The position numbers were made by a program, and so were the translations under genes. This document shows positions 23,446 to 38,300 of a stretch of 64,000 bases of DNA, piece after piece. Under the pieces are notes generated by a model. It saw nothing but the letters and a program-made list of their open reading frames with translations. It did not search any database and was not told the origin of the DNA. Position 1 is the first letter of the stretch; each line of letters opens with the position of its first letter. The stretch spans positions 41,339,501-41,403,500 of the forward strand of contig NC_084839.1 of NCBI RefSeq assembly GCF_033115175.1, written 5' to 3'. The DNA comes from Lepus europaeus (lineage: Eukaryota > Chordata > Mammalia > Lagomorpha > Leporidae).

Positions 23446-23765
23446 TTGATGTGTTTATTTTGAGAGGCAGAGTCACAGACAGGGAGAGGGAGAGACAGAG
23501 AGAAAGGTCTTCCATCTGCTGGCTCACTCCCCAAATGGCTGCAACAGTAGGAGCTGGGCTAATCTGAAGTCAGGAGCCCAGAGCCTTCTCTGGGTCTCCC
23601 ACATGGGTGCAGGGGCCCAAACACTTGGGCCATCCTCCCTTCCTTTCTCAGGCCATAAGCAGAGAGCTGGATTGGAAGAGGAGAAGCTGGAATACGAACT
23701 GGCACCCCTATGGGGTGCCGACACCTCAGGTGGAGGCTTAACTTACTATGCCACAGCGCTGGCCC
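23446..23765 (-). repeat. CSINE inserted in a MIR-like repeat
   Basis: Reversed copy from TGTGTTTATTTTGAGAGG to TATGCCACAGCGCTGGCCCC. The flanking halves join into a MIR-style core. Confidence 0.92.
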
Positions 23766-25414
23766 CTAGAAAGTCTTGCTGACTTGCTTAAGGCTGTACA
23801 GGAAAGTGGGGATAGAGGTAAAATCCTCCTTCTGATTGTCTCTGTGGGCTGAAGCTATGGAAATATGTGCTGGTGCTCTTGTGTGGCTGGACTAGAATTT
23901 CAACCTCTCTGGTAGTTCTCAGCGCTGGCCTCAGTTGATCTCTTCCTATACTGCTCCCTCTCTGCCCCACCCATTCTTGAAGACCATGAAGAAAAGAATG
24001 CTTAGAACTCTTACAGGCTGCCACCTCCTCTGACTACCAGGGAGAAACCATTGGTTCCAGAACAGCCCATCCTTTGAGAGTTGTCTGCCGCCTGCCTGCT
24101 GTGGTCTGTCCCACAGCATCACACATGTTAGAATTAGAGAGGATGACTTCTCACTTCACAAATGAGGACACAGATCGGGTCATCTGTCTACACCAGGGTT
24201 TCCGTGCCTAGCAAGAGTGTCACATTGATCTCGTTGATTAATTAGGCTGCTGTGCTCCAGGGTCACATTGTGAACGGTGCCTACTGGGGTTGGTGACACT
24301 CTGGAGATAAATCAGACTAGATTACGGCAACGAATAGATCCCAAAGTATGTTGGCTTAGATGCAAACGAAGCTCATTACTCTTACACTTAATCTAGGGCC
24401 CCTGGTCCAAGTAGGGCAGGAGACTTGGTACTGTGGTTCATGTAGCGACTTAGTGGCCCAGGCTAATGGTGGCCCTACCATCTTCACTGAATGAGTTCCA
24501 AGGTGACTCTGGTCACTGCCATTCTTGCCTGTGGGAAGGGAGGAAGAGCACTTGTGGGAGATTGTATGGGTCGGGTCATGAAGTGGCCCTCACCCTGCCC
24601 ATTCATACGCTTCTGGAAGAGACGTGGTCACAGGGACACACTTAACAGCAAGAGAGGCTGGGAAAGATCAGGTATTTGGACAGTCATACACCAGGCTGTG
24701 GCTCTGTTACTAATGAACATTGGTAAAACTAATATTTACATCTTCATATCTGGTACTGAGCAGGTAGATAAACTCAGGAAACATTTACTGGATGATGGGA
24801 TAGATGAATGAGTGAATGGATGAATGAAGGAAGGAAGGAACAAAGAAATGGGTTGGGTCTCTAGTGGTAACACAGCTTGTAAGAGAATTTTTCATTGGTC
24901 GTCCCTATTCTGTAGGCAGTGAAAGAGGTTGTAGATCTCCTAACATTTCTGTTTCCGCAAAACACCTCCACGTGAATGCACAGGAAAATAATCAACAGTG
25001 GCCCACTGTGAGGAACTCCAGTAGATAGAATTCTGGAACTACACTGCATATATTTGGGGTGAGAAAACATTCTTATTCATGTGATTTTAACTTTATAAAT
25101 GAATTAGCCGTGGGTTTTGCTAACAAATTATTTAATTTTTTAACAAACTTTTTTGCTTGCAATTGGTGGTCGCTTTTGTTGTTCTTGTGCAGAAATGCAG
25201 AACATAGGAAAAGGTCCTTGGTGATCACCAAGTCCAAATCCTTACGAGTGTAAATCCAATGTCCTCCAATACCCATTCTCCCCTTCTCCTTCATGAAGAG
25301 AGTCCCTGGATTTTAGTTGCCCTGCAATAAACCTACACTGCACAGATCTGTCTGGCAGTGCCGTGTCATCCTGTGATCACATTCCATCCAAAGAGATGTT
25401 GTCTGCTCTAGAAT
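23766..25414. other. Unique intergenic sequence with MIR/L2-like traces
   Basis: 24120-24210 is MIR-like and 24780-24850 has the GAATGAGTGAATGGATGAATG style of an L2/MIR end. A GATTAATTAG motif lies near 24234. No gene seen. Confidence 0.4.
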
Positions 25415-25682
25415 CCCTTTTTAAAATTATCTATTTGAGAAGTCAGGGTGGGGAGAGAGAGTGCCAGCTCGCACCTGCTAGTTCACCCCCCAGATGATCT
25501 CAATGAAGTCACAAAGCCATTGGGTGGCAGGAACTCAATCACAGTCACCACTGCAGCCTCCCAGGGTCTGGATTAGCAGGAAGCTGGAGTCAGGAGCTGA
25601 GCCACAATGAAGCCCAGGCACTTTGATGTCAATTCCTGGCATCTCACCCTGTGTCTTAACCTGTAGGCCAAATACTCACCCC
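25415..25682 (-). repeat. CSINE, old diverged copy
   Basis: TATCTATTTGAGAAGTCAGG, then CCTGCTAGTTCACCCCCCAG, GATTAGCAGGAAGCTGGAG and CTTAACCTGTAGGCC. Confidence 0.75.
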
Positions 25683-25844
25683 TCTAAGAATCTTTCCTAA
25701 GAGGTGGTGTGTACCTGGCTTGATCTCTTCAGTCCTTCCTCCGTCCTGCCGCCATGAGATTGTGATCATGTACAGTGGAGCTACAAAGTAGGAAGACCTT
25801 GACTTTATACCAAAGCTATAATGCCTACCCCGACTTTTAAGAGA

Positions 25845-25980
25845 AAATGATTGACTGATCGATTCGAAAGACATACAGACAGACAGAGAAAAGTATCTTC
25901 TATCTCTGGTTCACTCCCCAAATGACTGCAATAGTCAGTGCTGGACCAGGCCAAATCTAGAAGCCAGGAACTCCGTATTG
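25845..25980 (-). repeat. CSINE fragment, joined to a forward copy
   Basis: ACTGATCGATTCGAAAGACA, GGTTCACTCCCCAAATGAC and GAAGCCAGGAACTCCG, then breaks off into a forward fragment. Confidence 0.8.
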
Positions 25981-26212
25981 TGCTGACTCAGGCTGCCTGC
26001 TGGTGCGTCTGGGAGGCAGCAGATGATGCTCAGCTACTGAGTCCCTGCCGCCTACATGGGAGACACAGATGGAGCTCCTGGCTCCTGGCCTTGGCCTGGC
26101 CTAGCCCTGGCTGTTGCAGGCATCTGGGGAGTGAAACAGCAGATAGAAGATTTCTCTCTCTCCACCCCCTCACCTCTGTCTTTCAAATAAATAAACTTAA
26201 AAGATAAAATAA
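25981..26212 (+). repeat. CSINE fragment (forward)
   Basis: GGCTGCCTGCTGGTGCGTC through GGCCTAGCCCTGGCTGTTG to CAAATAAATAAACTT. With the preceding fragment it makes a head-to-head inverted pair. Confidence 0.85.
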
Positions 26213-28190
26213 AAATGCTTTAAAGGTGTGAAAGAAATACTCTTCTCATTTGCTTAAACCATTTTCATCACTTCCAGGCAGCCCATGCCCATATGAATAC
26301 ACTATGCAAGAGAGAAGAAACTGATCCAGAGAAAAGAAGTGACTTTTGGTCTATATTGTAAGAGTAGTATCTCCACATATATTCCTCACTATGGAAAAAC
26401 AGATGAGCAAACAAAACAAAACACACTCCACAAACACCAGGGTAGCAAAACCAGTAATAAATCCAGATGCATAGAAAAGAGAAAGTTTATGGGGGCACAG
26501 ACCCCTTTCTTCTAAAAATCACTGAGCACTGACTAGCTCTTCACATAGAGACCCTCAATCAATCCCGCTCCTGGGATATTATTCTGGTCACACAGGTGGC
26601 TCCATTGCAGTTGGGTTGGTCATGAAGCTAAGCTCCATCCAAAATGTTGTGCACCACCTCCAAACCTACCCAACACCCACGCCTCCCATCCTGCCTTCCA
26701 ATCTCCTTACTCAGCAGCTCAATGCAAGAAGCACTGTTAGTGTACTGGATGTGAGTGGGAGGTAAGCTCACGCTTCGAACGTATTTTGTTATAGGAATCC
26801 CAATACGGCCTCGTTTCTTGCTCCTCTTTGCCCCAGCTCCTTCTGGGTAGGAAGCTTGCCTCTGCTGAGTAGACTTTGAACCCAAGGCTTCTGTTGGCAA
26901 AGATATGAGATACGGTGGGTTTTGGTCTTTCCTGATCTCCAGTTGGTCCCTGATACATCCTAGTTGCCTCTGGGTGTTGTGGGACTATTTGTTTGTGCCT
27001 TCCCTGGCTCCTGATTCCTGGTCTCCAGCGACACCTGCCTGACTGTGGAGATTGTGTCTGGGCGCCACCATCGGGTACCCTCACCTCCTTCCCCCATCTC
27101 TGAGGCCTTCTCTTTGCTCTCACTCTGTCCCTAACACTGTTCCCCATTTCTGCCTCTGAACTATTAGGTGCCCTCAGGGTGACTACTGCCCTACTCCTTT
27201 ACAAAATAACAAATGCATGCCACGAGTGAGTCAAAGGCTCCAAACGGACATCAGGGTCTCGTCTTTCAGAGTAAAGCAGGTACTGAGTTCCCCCACCCCA
27301 TTTTCTCCTGTTAAAAAAACTACAGTCCTTTTAGGCACTGCCCACAAAATTCTTTACTTTCTAAAGAAAGCTCTGGCTCCCAGCTCATTTGCTGAGCTCC
27401 TTAATGGACAGGTGTTGCGTCCAATAAGAGAGGAAAAAGCACTTCTGACACTTCTCCAAGCTTGTCCTGTATGAGTTACTTCTAAGGCAGATTGTTCTGA
27501 TTCTGAGGTACATGTAAGTCTCTGTGGCACCAGCAAGACCCCCACAATGACTGCCACTTCCATCCCCAGGGGAGCAGTCTTCACTCCTTGGGCTGGTTGG
27601 GTAGCTGCTATTTCTTGAAAATCCAGCAAGTCACTTTCGTAGTGGAACATAGAAGAAGGAGCCTCCGCTGGCTCCTGGGAGCTCAGGAAACCACACCTAA
27701 CTACATCCCGAGTCTCCTTTTCTCATCTGCCTGCTTACGTCACTGTGGATGGTAAATAGGAAGTTTGTGAAACCATCAGCATTCTGCAAAGTAGCACATA
27801 CATGCCAGGAGCTGTCTAAATGTTACCTTGCTTCTATAAACCCCTCCACCCCAGCCTCTCTGCTTTTCTAATTTCCTCTGGCTTCCCTCTGCTACCCCAT
27901 TAGGGCCGAGGCTCATTCCTTGGAAGGAGAAAGGAACATGACTCACCCTTGCTGGTTTGCTTTCTTAAGCCTGGCTTCAGCCACTGTCCATTAGCTCACT
28001 TCCGTGGGTCGGGGGTCTGTCACCTTCTTCATCATCAGTTCAGGTGTCTCAGGGTAACTTTCCAAGGTGTCCAAGGACTTTGATTCAGAGCAATAAGGCA
28101 GAGACCCTGCCTTGAAGTGGACAGCACCACCTGGCTGAGGTGGAATCCGAGAGCTTGTGCCGCTCTCTCTGCAGGTAGGGTAGGAGGTGA
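26213..28190. other. Intergenic sequence of unknown origin, no gene assigned
   Basis: Minus-strand frames at 26628-26900 and 26737-27147 and 27354-27650 have basic, Arg-rich stretches but no domain I recognise. The text is not like CSINE or the L1 seen elsewhere. A lagomorph-specific retroelement or decayed pseudogene is possible but unsupported. Confidence 0.3.
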
Positions 28191-28559
28191 GGGCTCCCAG
28201 TAGGGCCTCGGGGTGTGTGTGGTGGGCGTGGCAGGAGGCAGCTCCATTCTGGTCTTTGGAGAGCATGGACTGGCCGCCTCCTCCCTCCCTGGGGCCCTCG
28301 AACTCCAGCGGTAAACCGGCGAGAATGGAACGAAACGACCCAGGGCCGCCTCAAGTCAGCCCCCGGGGGGCTCAGTTTCCTGAGCAGAGAGGCCGGGAGG
28401 GGATGGAGAGCTAAGAGGCAGGCGGTGGCAGAGGCAGCAGCGGACCCTGGCCTCCCCAGCGTGCCATCTGCATTCCAGAGTAACCGGCATTGACCGTGAG
28501 TCACGTCTACACAGTAGAAGGCAAGTGAAGGAATTCAGTAATTATCCAAAATACTGCGG
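28191..28559. other. Transition from repeat-rich flank to CpG-rich block
   Basis: Unique, GC rising rightward. No gene or repeat seen. Confidence 0.4.
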
Positions 28560-31500
28560 AGAGAAACTCACCGGACGTCAGCTCATCAGTGAGGGCCCCG
28601 CCTCCAACTCCGGCCACTGGCTCGCACGCTGGCCATGGTAGTCCCCGACCGGCAGGGCAGCCACGACCGCCCGCCTCCGCCACCCTGAACTGCGCGCTTG
28701 CGGCCGCCGGCGGCCTGGGAAGCGCAGGCGCTCTACGAGGCTGCGGGGAGCAAGGCCAAGCGCCGGCATTGCCACCGCAAAGCGAAGGACCCCAGCGTTT
28801 CCCGAACCTGGCGCCGCAGTTTCGCCCACACAGCGCCTTGGTTCGGATTAGACAGACGACAGATGTGCAGCTGCCAGACTCTCGGGAGGGATAGGCACGA
28901 CCTGTGATCCCAGGGGCCGGAAAAGTCACCACGGCGGCGCAGCGTCTCCCCCGCCCCGGGTAATGCTGCCAACGAAGAGCTTTTGAGGGCTTGAGAGCCC
29001 CTGGCCAGACGGACAGACACGTGCGCCCTTGGAGGGAGGGAGTAAGGGCCGGCAGCTTCGCAGGGGCCGCTCTGGCCCCTGTCCCGCGGGCTGGTCACTC
29101 CGCAGGACCTCGGGCAGACCAAGCCTCGGAGGCAGCGCTCCCCTGCCCGGAGTTCCAGGGTCCCAGAGGAGGGCCTGTAGGGCCAGAGCGCAGAGGTGGA
29201 GGCCCCGGAGCTACGATGGCTGCCAGGAACGACAGGGTTGTGGATGGCTTTGTGGCCTGCGTCGCGTCCCAAGCTGCGACTCCGGGGCTTCTGTGCAATG
29301 CCAGGTAGCCCGGCTCCACCGGTGGCGGGAACAGAGCTTCCCCGCCCTCAGGCCGGAGTCTCTATTTACCCCGAGCCGCGCGCGCCTTTGCCCCCAGAGC
29401 GCGGCCTGCCTCCGGGCAGGGGCCGGGTGGCTGCTGCCCGGCGCCGAGCGCGAGAGGAACTTCCCGGCCAGAGTCCTGGGGTCCAGACGGGGTTGCCTCC
29501 TCTTTCTCAGGCCGAGAGCACGCGTGGCGCTAGGCGTACGCAGGGCCTCTGGTGGCTCGAAACTTAGCCCCGGCAGGGTCAAAGGTTGTAAGCGTCCTAA
29601 AGAAAGCCTCTCTCTATGCCTGTTCCCTGAAGTCGGGCTCGGGTTTGTGAGTCCCTCCAAGAAACAGAACCTCTGGGGCGCCTCTCCGACCTTCTTCTGG
29701 ACCGTCCACGCCGAAAATCTCTCTCCACTGCGGGGCAGTCCCGAGCAGGCATCCACCGCCGGATTGAGCAGCGGAAAACTCACTAGAGAGCAGCCAGTCT
29801 GTCCCATCTACACCCCGCCACCCAGGAGAAACCATTTCTGGGTACTACTAGCATCGGCACCGGCGGGATTTGGAGAAAAGACCCTGGGGAGACGGCGCTT
29901 AGGGCCTTGACCCTGACCCCGGGACGCACGGTCTTTTGGGACCAGGATGAGTTCCATCGCCCGGCGCCCGACCGCGGCCATCTGGAGTCCCTCTTTCCTT
30001 CCTAGCTGTCACCGGGCCCGCGGCAGCAGCGGCCCAGAATCGCGGACCACCTGCCTCCGGGGCGGGCGCAGGCGACGCGAGAGGGGAGGCGCGTGCTCCT
30101 CCAGCGCAGCCCGCCGCGGCGCTCACCGCCGCCCCCCACCCCCGGGCGCGCAGCCCGCACCGTCTGGGGCGCGCGGTTCCCCTACGTCTCAGCATGCCGC
30201 TCCTCCCGCGCGCCTTCTCCCACCCTACGTCCTCACGCGCTGGGTCGCGGTCGCCTTCTGCGTCCCCTAGGCAGCTGTGAGAACCCAGAACACTGATGAC
30301 ACAGAGCGGGGGAAAGGAAAAGAAGAAAGGAAGGGACCCAATCCTTTCCCAGCCCTTCCGCACCTGTTCCTCGACGCACAACATTCACCCCTCCTTTCGT
30401 TGTCCCAGCAGCACCGGAGCAGGAGGTGGGCGCCGTGGGGTCGTGGGAGTTCCGTTCTCTATCTCCGAATACAAAGTCCACACCCGGCAGGTCCCTGCTT
30501 GCCCCAGAAACCGAAATCGTGTTTCCACCGACGGCTGAGCTGCCCGCTTTTCTCTCCTCAGATGCATTTAACTTTCCCCTGCTCCCTGGGCGAGCCCGCC
30601 ACTCTCTGAAGACGCACCCCGGAGTGGGGACACGAGTGTCTTCTGTCCTCGCGAGGGCCAAGGTCGCCGGCTGGGGTGGAGGAGACCAGAGCTGACGCTC
30701 TGCGGACGCCCTGGGCTTTGGTGCCCCCAGCAGGTCTCCTTTCTCGCGTGCAGCCGGCTGCTCCCACGGACTGCTACGTGGGCGTGGGGCCTGGCTGAGG
30801 ACAAAAGAAGGGCGTCTCGTGACGGACGTGGTCAAAGGAGCAGGAAGGGGGATTCTCAGGGACTGGCGGTGCTTCCTGTCGCTGCGCCGCTGTAAGCCCG
30901 GGATCAGAACGCCTGGCTTCCATGGCTGTGCAGGGAGGAGGCCGGGAAGGGATGACAACCACTGGGGTCCCTGCGCGGTGGTCGGCGGCGCCCCGGTGCG
31001 CGAAGCAACTCAGTGTGGAATGGAGAACTGGCTCGCATGGATTTATCCATTGGACAAGTAGCGGCTCAGACTTTTTCAGAACTTCTGTGCAACGCTCCCC
31101 ACCCCGGAGACATATTTTCCGGGTTCACCTTCCAAGGGAGAGCGAAAGAAGGAAGTTGCAAGCCGCGCTGCCAAGGCGGGATACACTCTCCGGAACGAAA
31201 CCGGGGTGGGACTGGAACCCTGCCCCCTGCTGGCGCGCCAGGGCTCCGGGCGCGCTCTAAGAACCCCACCTCAGCAGCACCCGCCGCAGCCTGGGGCGGC
31301 AGCCCTCTCCCTTTCTGGGTGCCCAGGTCTTCCCGCAGGTCAGCCGACAGGGACTGCTGCTAGCAGTGGCACCGGTGTGCGGCTGTGGGTTTTCGTGCTC
31401 CTGGGACCAGAGTGATGTGCGTGCGGGCATGAGTTTGTGTGTGTCTTGCATAGATTTTCGTGCGGTAGGAGGCCTGAGGGCGTGAGTGTGTGTCCGTGTG

Positions 31501-32960
31501 TGCTTGCTCCTGTGTTTGTGCGTGCAGGTGTGAGCATGTTCCCGCCTTTTCCCTAGGTGGCCGCTGTGGGCAGGGGGTGAGAGGTTTGGGTGCCATCCAC
31601 CTAGCTTGAAACAGAGCAGGCGCTCAACGGAGTCCAGGTTAAATGAGTGTGTTCATGTCCTCGTCAAAGTTGGTACAGAGCGTGTTTTTCTATGAAACCC
31701 GAAAAGTGTGTGGCAGGTAGGGGTGATGCGGGAGACAGGAGTGCCTGTGTTTGCCTCCTGCCCAGGGGGGTTCTCGCACAGCGCGGGTCTGCACCAAGGC
31801 CTGTCGCTCCGGCAGCGTCACCGGAGCTCCTCCACACTTGCAGGCCTTGGACGGCTCCACACCCCAGGACGGTTCCCTGGGGGGACCCTCGTTGGCCCTT
31901 GAGAGCAGAGCACGCGAGGTCCTGGGAACTGCCAAGCAGTTCCTCTGGGGTGCAGAGGTGGAGGGGCGCCCGGGTCGGGCCTGGCAGAGTGGTCCCGCTC
32001 CTGCACAGAGCGAAGACCAAGGCGTTAGCCACCCCCCCGCGCCATCGGAGGTCGCCCAGCTTCCCCGAGTCCGCGAAGGTCTCCACCAGGGACAGAATCC
32101 CCAGCACTAAGAAGGGCCGAGCGAAAAGTCTGATTCTAACAGAAAGGGAAAGAAAGTCCGCAGTGCTCCAGCACTGAGACGGTGGAGCCCAACAAGCTTC
32201 CCATTCCCTGCCGCCTCTCCCGTCTGGGGCCGAGAAGCCCGGCCCGCGGTGTGCCGGTCGCGGAGGAGGGATGCGTTCGGTACCTCCAGCCACCAAGCCC
32301 CAGCCCGAAACGGAAAACTCTCGACTTCCTCCTCTCGCGCTTCAGACCTGCCCGGACTGGCTTAGACGCGTCGGTTAAAGAGGGGGCTGGAATCCGGGAG
32401 GGGTGGGGGCGCTGCAGGTTAATTTACAGCCTCAAAAGCACCTACGGCGCAGGACCCTCCGAGCCCAGGCGCCCGTTCGCTCCGGTCTATAGCGCGCGCG
32501 CATCGGCCGGGCCGCCCGAGCCTCCTCTGATGTCCCTCGGGTCCTATCCCTTCATCCCCAATGCAAACCGGCAGAAACCTCGCATCAGGTTTGAGACCTC
32601 TGCTCCTCCACCCCAGACCCCACCCGGGCTGCGCGTCCGAAGCTTGGATCTTAGCGAGTGTCCCCGAGGCTGGTGGGCCCGTTCCGACAAGGAGTCCGCG
32701 CCTCAGTCTCGGCGTCCCCAAACGCAGGTCCCCGCGCGGGACCCCATAGCATCACATCTCCCTCCCCGACCCCAGAGGTGGGCGAGGGCCCCGCGCGCGG
32801 GCTTCTGCGGGGAGTTTTTCCGCACGGGCAAAAGGCTTGGGGAGGACGTTTCGGTATACAGTCCGTTCACCTTGGGATTCGTCGTGGGAGTAGCGGCCCT
32901 GTGTGGAACACAGGCGCGGCTGCAGTCGCGGCCCGCGGGCCTCGGGGCATATATCCATAT
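28560..32960. promoter_or_regulatory. Large CpG-rich, repeat-free block downstream of SIX2
   Basis: About 4.4 kb of GC- and CpG-rich unique DNA with no recognisable SINE, LINE or LTR, beginning where the repeat-rich left flank ends. Long open frames occur on both strands (for example 29029-29910 plus, 30233-30958 minus, 32182-32979 plus). None has a recognisable domain, and opposite-strand frames overlap each other, as expected when stop codons are rare in GC-rich DNA. I see no splice-framed coding gene. It may contain promoters of noncoding transcripts or Polycomb-type CpG islands. A CTCF-like motif lies at 31219-31233. Confidence 0.65.
31219..31233 (-). promoter_or_regulatory. CTCF-like motif 3' of SIX2
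   Basis: The minus strand reads CCAGCAGGGGGCAGG, the most typical CTCF core, differing from the 15-base consensus only in the last base. It is within the repeat-free CpG-rich block about 1.7 kb beyond the SIX2 poly(A) signal and faces left, convergent with the motif at 10776. Confidence 0.6.
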
Positions 32961-32980
32961 ATGTATGTATGATTTCTAAT

Positions 32981-32986
32981 TTTATT
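32981..32986 (-). terminator. SIX2: SIX2 polyadenylation signal AATAAA
   Basis: The plus-strand TTTATT is AATAAA on the minus strand, in an abruptly A/T-rich island (32951-33010) surrounded by GC-rich DNA. It is the first canonical signal I see downstream of the stop codon, about 875 bp away. Cleavage would be expected near 32960-32970. Confidence 0.75.
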
Positions 32987-33679
32987 ATAAAATAAAAGCA
33001 GAAATATTTCCCGAGGAACATTCACATGAGGGCGTTAACAGGGGGACGGCAAGTCCGCGGCTCGGGAGGCGCGATCTGCTGGGAACTCTGTGGCCACAGT
33101 CCCGGGAGACCGGGGAGAGCGCAGCGCGCGGGGCCTCGAGGAGGCAGAGGCCGGCGGCCAGGGAGGTCGGGGGGCGTCTGCGGCGCCGCCCTTTCTCTTT
33201 CGCTTAAGTAAGCAGGAAAAGCTGACACCTGCAGCTCCCACAGACTCCTGGGGCACGCGTGTGGTGGGTGGGGGGAGGCTGGAGACTACCAGCGTTCAAA
33301 AGCCGGGTTGTCCCTCTGCTGCCTCCCCCTCTGCTGAACGTGGAGGTGGGAGACGGGAGGGAGGGGCAGGGTTGGAAACAGGGTGTAGGGGGGAGAGAGG
33401 TGGGAACCAGGGGCCAGAATACGGAGTGCAGGAATGGCAGGAGAAAAGAGCGGGAGAGAAACACACGCGCGCGCATACACACGAGGTGGCGAGCCAGACA
33501 CGCAGGGAAAAAAGAGAAAAAAGAGAAAGGAAAGAAAGGAGAAGAAAAGGAGGAGACAACGGGTGGGAGAGAGAACGGGAGCGGAGTGTCATGGATTCCC
33601 TTTCCTAGTTCGAGGCCCATCCCGGGGCCCCAGCCCCGGAAGGATCTCAAAAGCAACCTGTTGAAAACAAATCCCGAAC

Positions 33680-37115
<3,436 letters not shown>

Positions 37116-37275
37116 AGCTCGCTCGCAGCTTTTTTAATAATATTATTCTAAGCGGGCATGAGGCGCGGCGGCCCGCGCCCTGATTGGTCCGGTTATCTGA
37201 CCTGGGGCCTGCCCGCGCCAGACAATAGTCGGAGTCAAATTATTCGCCATGGAGACGCTGTCAGTCACTGGTAAC
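37116..37275 (-). promoter_or_regulatory. SIX2: SIX2 core promoter: CCAAT box, TATA-like block and homeodomain/RFX/MEIS-like motifs
   Basis: Reading toward SIX2, the minus strand carries a CCAAT box (GGACCAATCA, core at 37187-37183), then about 35-50 bp further on an A/T block (AATAATATTATTAAAAAAG, 37150-37129) that is the only TATA-like sequence in a GC-rich setting. Just upstream are an ATTA core (about 37236), a CCATGGAGAC block resembling an RFX half site (about 37247) and CTGTCA (reverse of the MEIS-type TGACAG, about 37259). The order CCAAT, TATA-like block, 5'UTR, ATG fits a tissue-specific developmental promoter inside a CpG island. Motif assignments are by eye. Confidence 0.75.
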
Positions 37276-38300
37276 CCGAGCCCCGGCGGGCCGGGCGCCC
37301 CCCCCCCCCCCCCCCCCCCGGCCGCTCCGCTGACAGATCGCCGGGCTCCGCGCAAAGCGGAGGGCGGCCCGAGACAGGAGCCGGAGGCGCTCCGAGGGCC
37401 CGGGAGGCGGAGAGGGGCCGGGCGGGGGCTGGCGGCGGCGATGATTGACGGGGCGGACGCCCAAAGAACAAGGGAGCCCGAGGACACGGGACGGGCGAGG
37501 GGGCGTGGGGACGAGCCCGGGAAGAAAAGGGGAGGACCGAGGTGGGGAGGCGAGAGGAGAGGAGGGAAGGCGGAGGACCGTTTAAGGGGGTGTCCGGCTG
37601 GAAAGCGAGCGAGAGGGGGTGGAGGGAGCCTCCAGGGGGAAGAAACTTCGGGCCGCTTTGCGCAAGGGGCGGCGCTGCAGCCTCACCCCGGGCCGCGCCA
37701 GGTGCCGCAGCTCCCAGCCGGGTCTCCACGTCCCTCCCCGGGCCGCGATTCGCCGGCAGATCCGTCCAGGAGCCGGTCAGTGGGATGGGAGAGTCTGGAC
37801 GCGCTCCGGCCCTCGAGCGAAGATGGCTTTTCTGGCGGACGGCGCCCCCACCCCCATCCTAGGGAGGCCGAACCCGGCGGTCCCCGAGGGAAAGGGGGAG
37901 GGAGGAAGCCAGAGAAGTAGGGACGGTTTGGCCTTGGCCGCGGGCGGACGCCTGCGGATCAACTTCTCGGAGGATTCCGCCTCGCCTCTGGTTCCTGGCC
38001 CGGCCGGCTACCCCGAGGACTGCACCGCCCAAAGCGGCGCTGTCTGCTCCGGGCCGGGCGGGGGCTCAGACTTACCCCACGGGTCCCACGGCCCGAAAAG
38101 CGCTCTGCAGTTCGGAGTGGCCTCCGTAGAAGCTGACTCCGGCTGGCCTCGGAGGCGCAGAGCCGGGGAACGGCTCAGACCCGCCATCTGCCCGCGGGGA
38201 GCAGGGAGGCGAGCCTGGTTGTGGCGCTTCCACAGCAAGCGGTCCGGGGAGGACAGAGGGGAGTCGAGATGCCGGCCCTGTGGGCCTTCTGCTTCAGCTC

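Noticed and set aside
27051..27072. TGGCGCCC on the minus strand, recalling the first bases of a tRNA-Lys primer-binding site
   Set aside because: Only eight bases match and no flanking LTR pair or polypurine tract is evident, so an endogenous retrovirus is not supported.
29029..29910. 293-codon open frame on the plus strand in the downstream CpG block
   Set aside because: Low-complexity Arg/Pro/Gly composition, no recognisable domain, and long frames overlap on the opposite strand (28733-29272, 29211-29807). This is expected in GC-rich DNA.
30233..30958. 241-codon minus-strand frame, with 31664-32296 (210 codons) and 32182-32979 (265 codons) similar
   Set aside because: No domain, no splice context, and no resemblance to a known family. 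Treated as chance frames in CpG-rich sequence.
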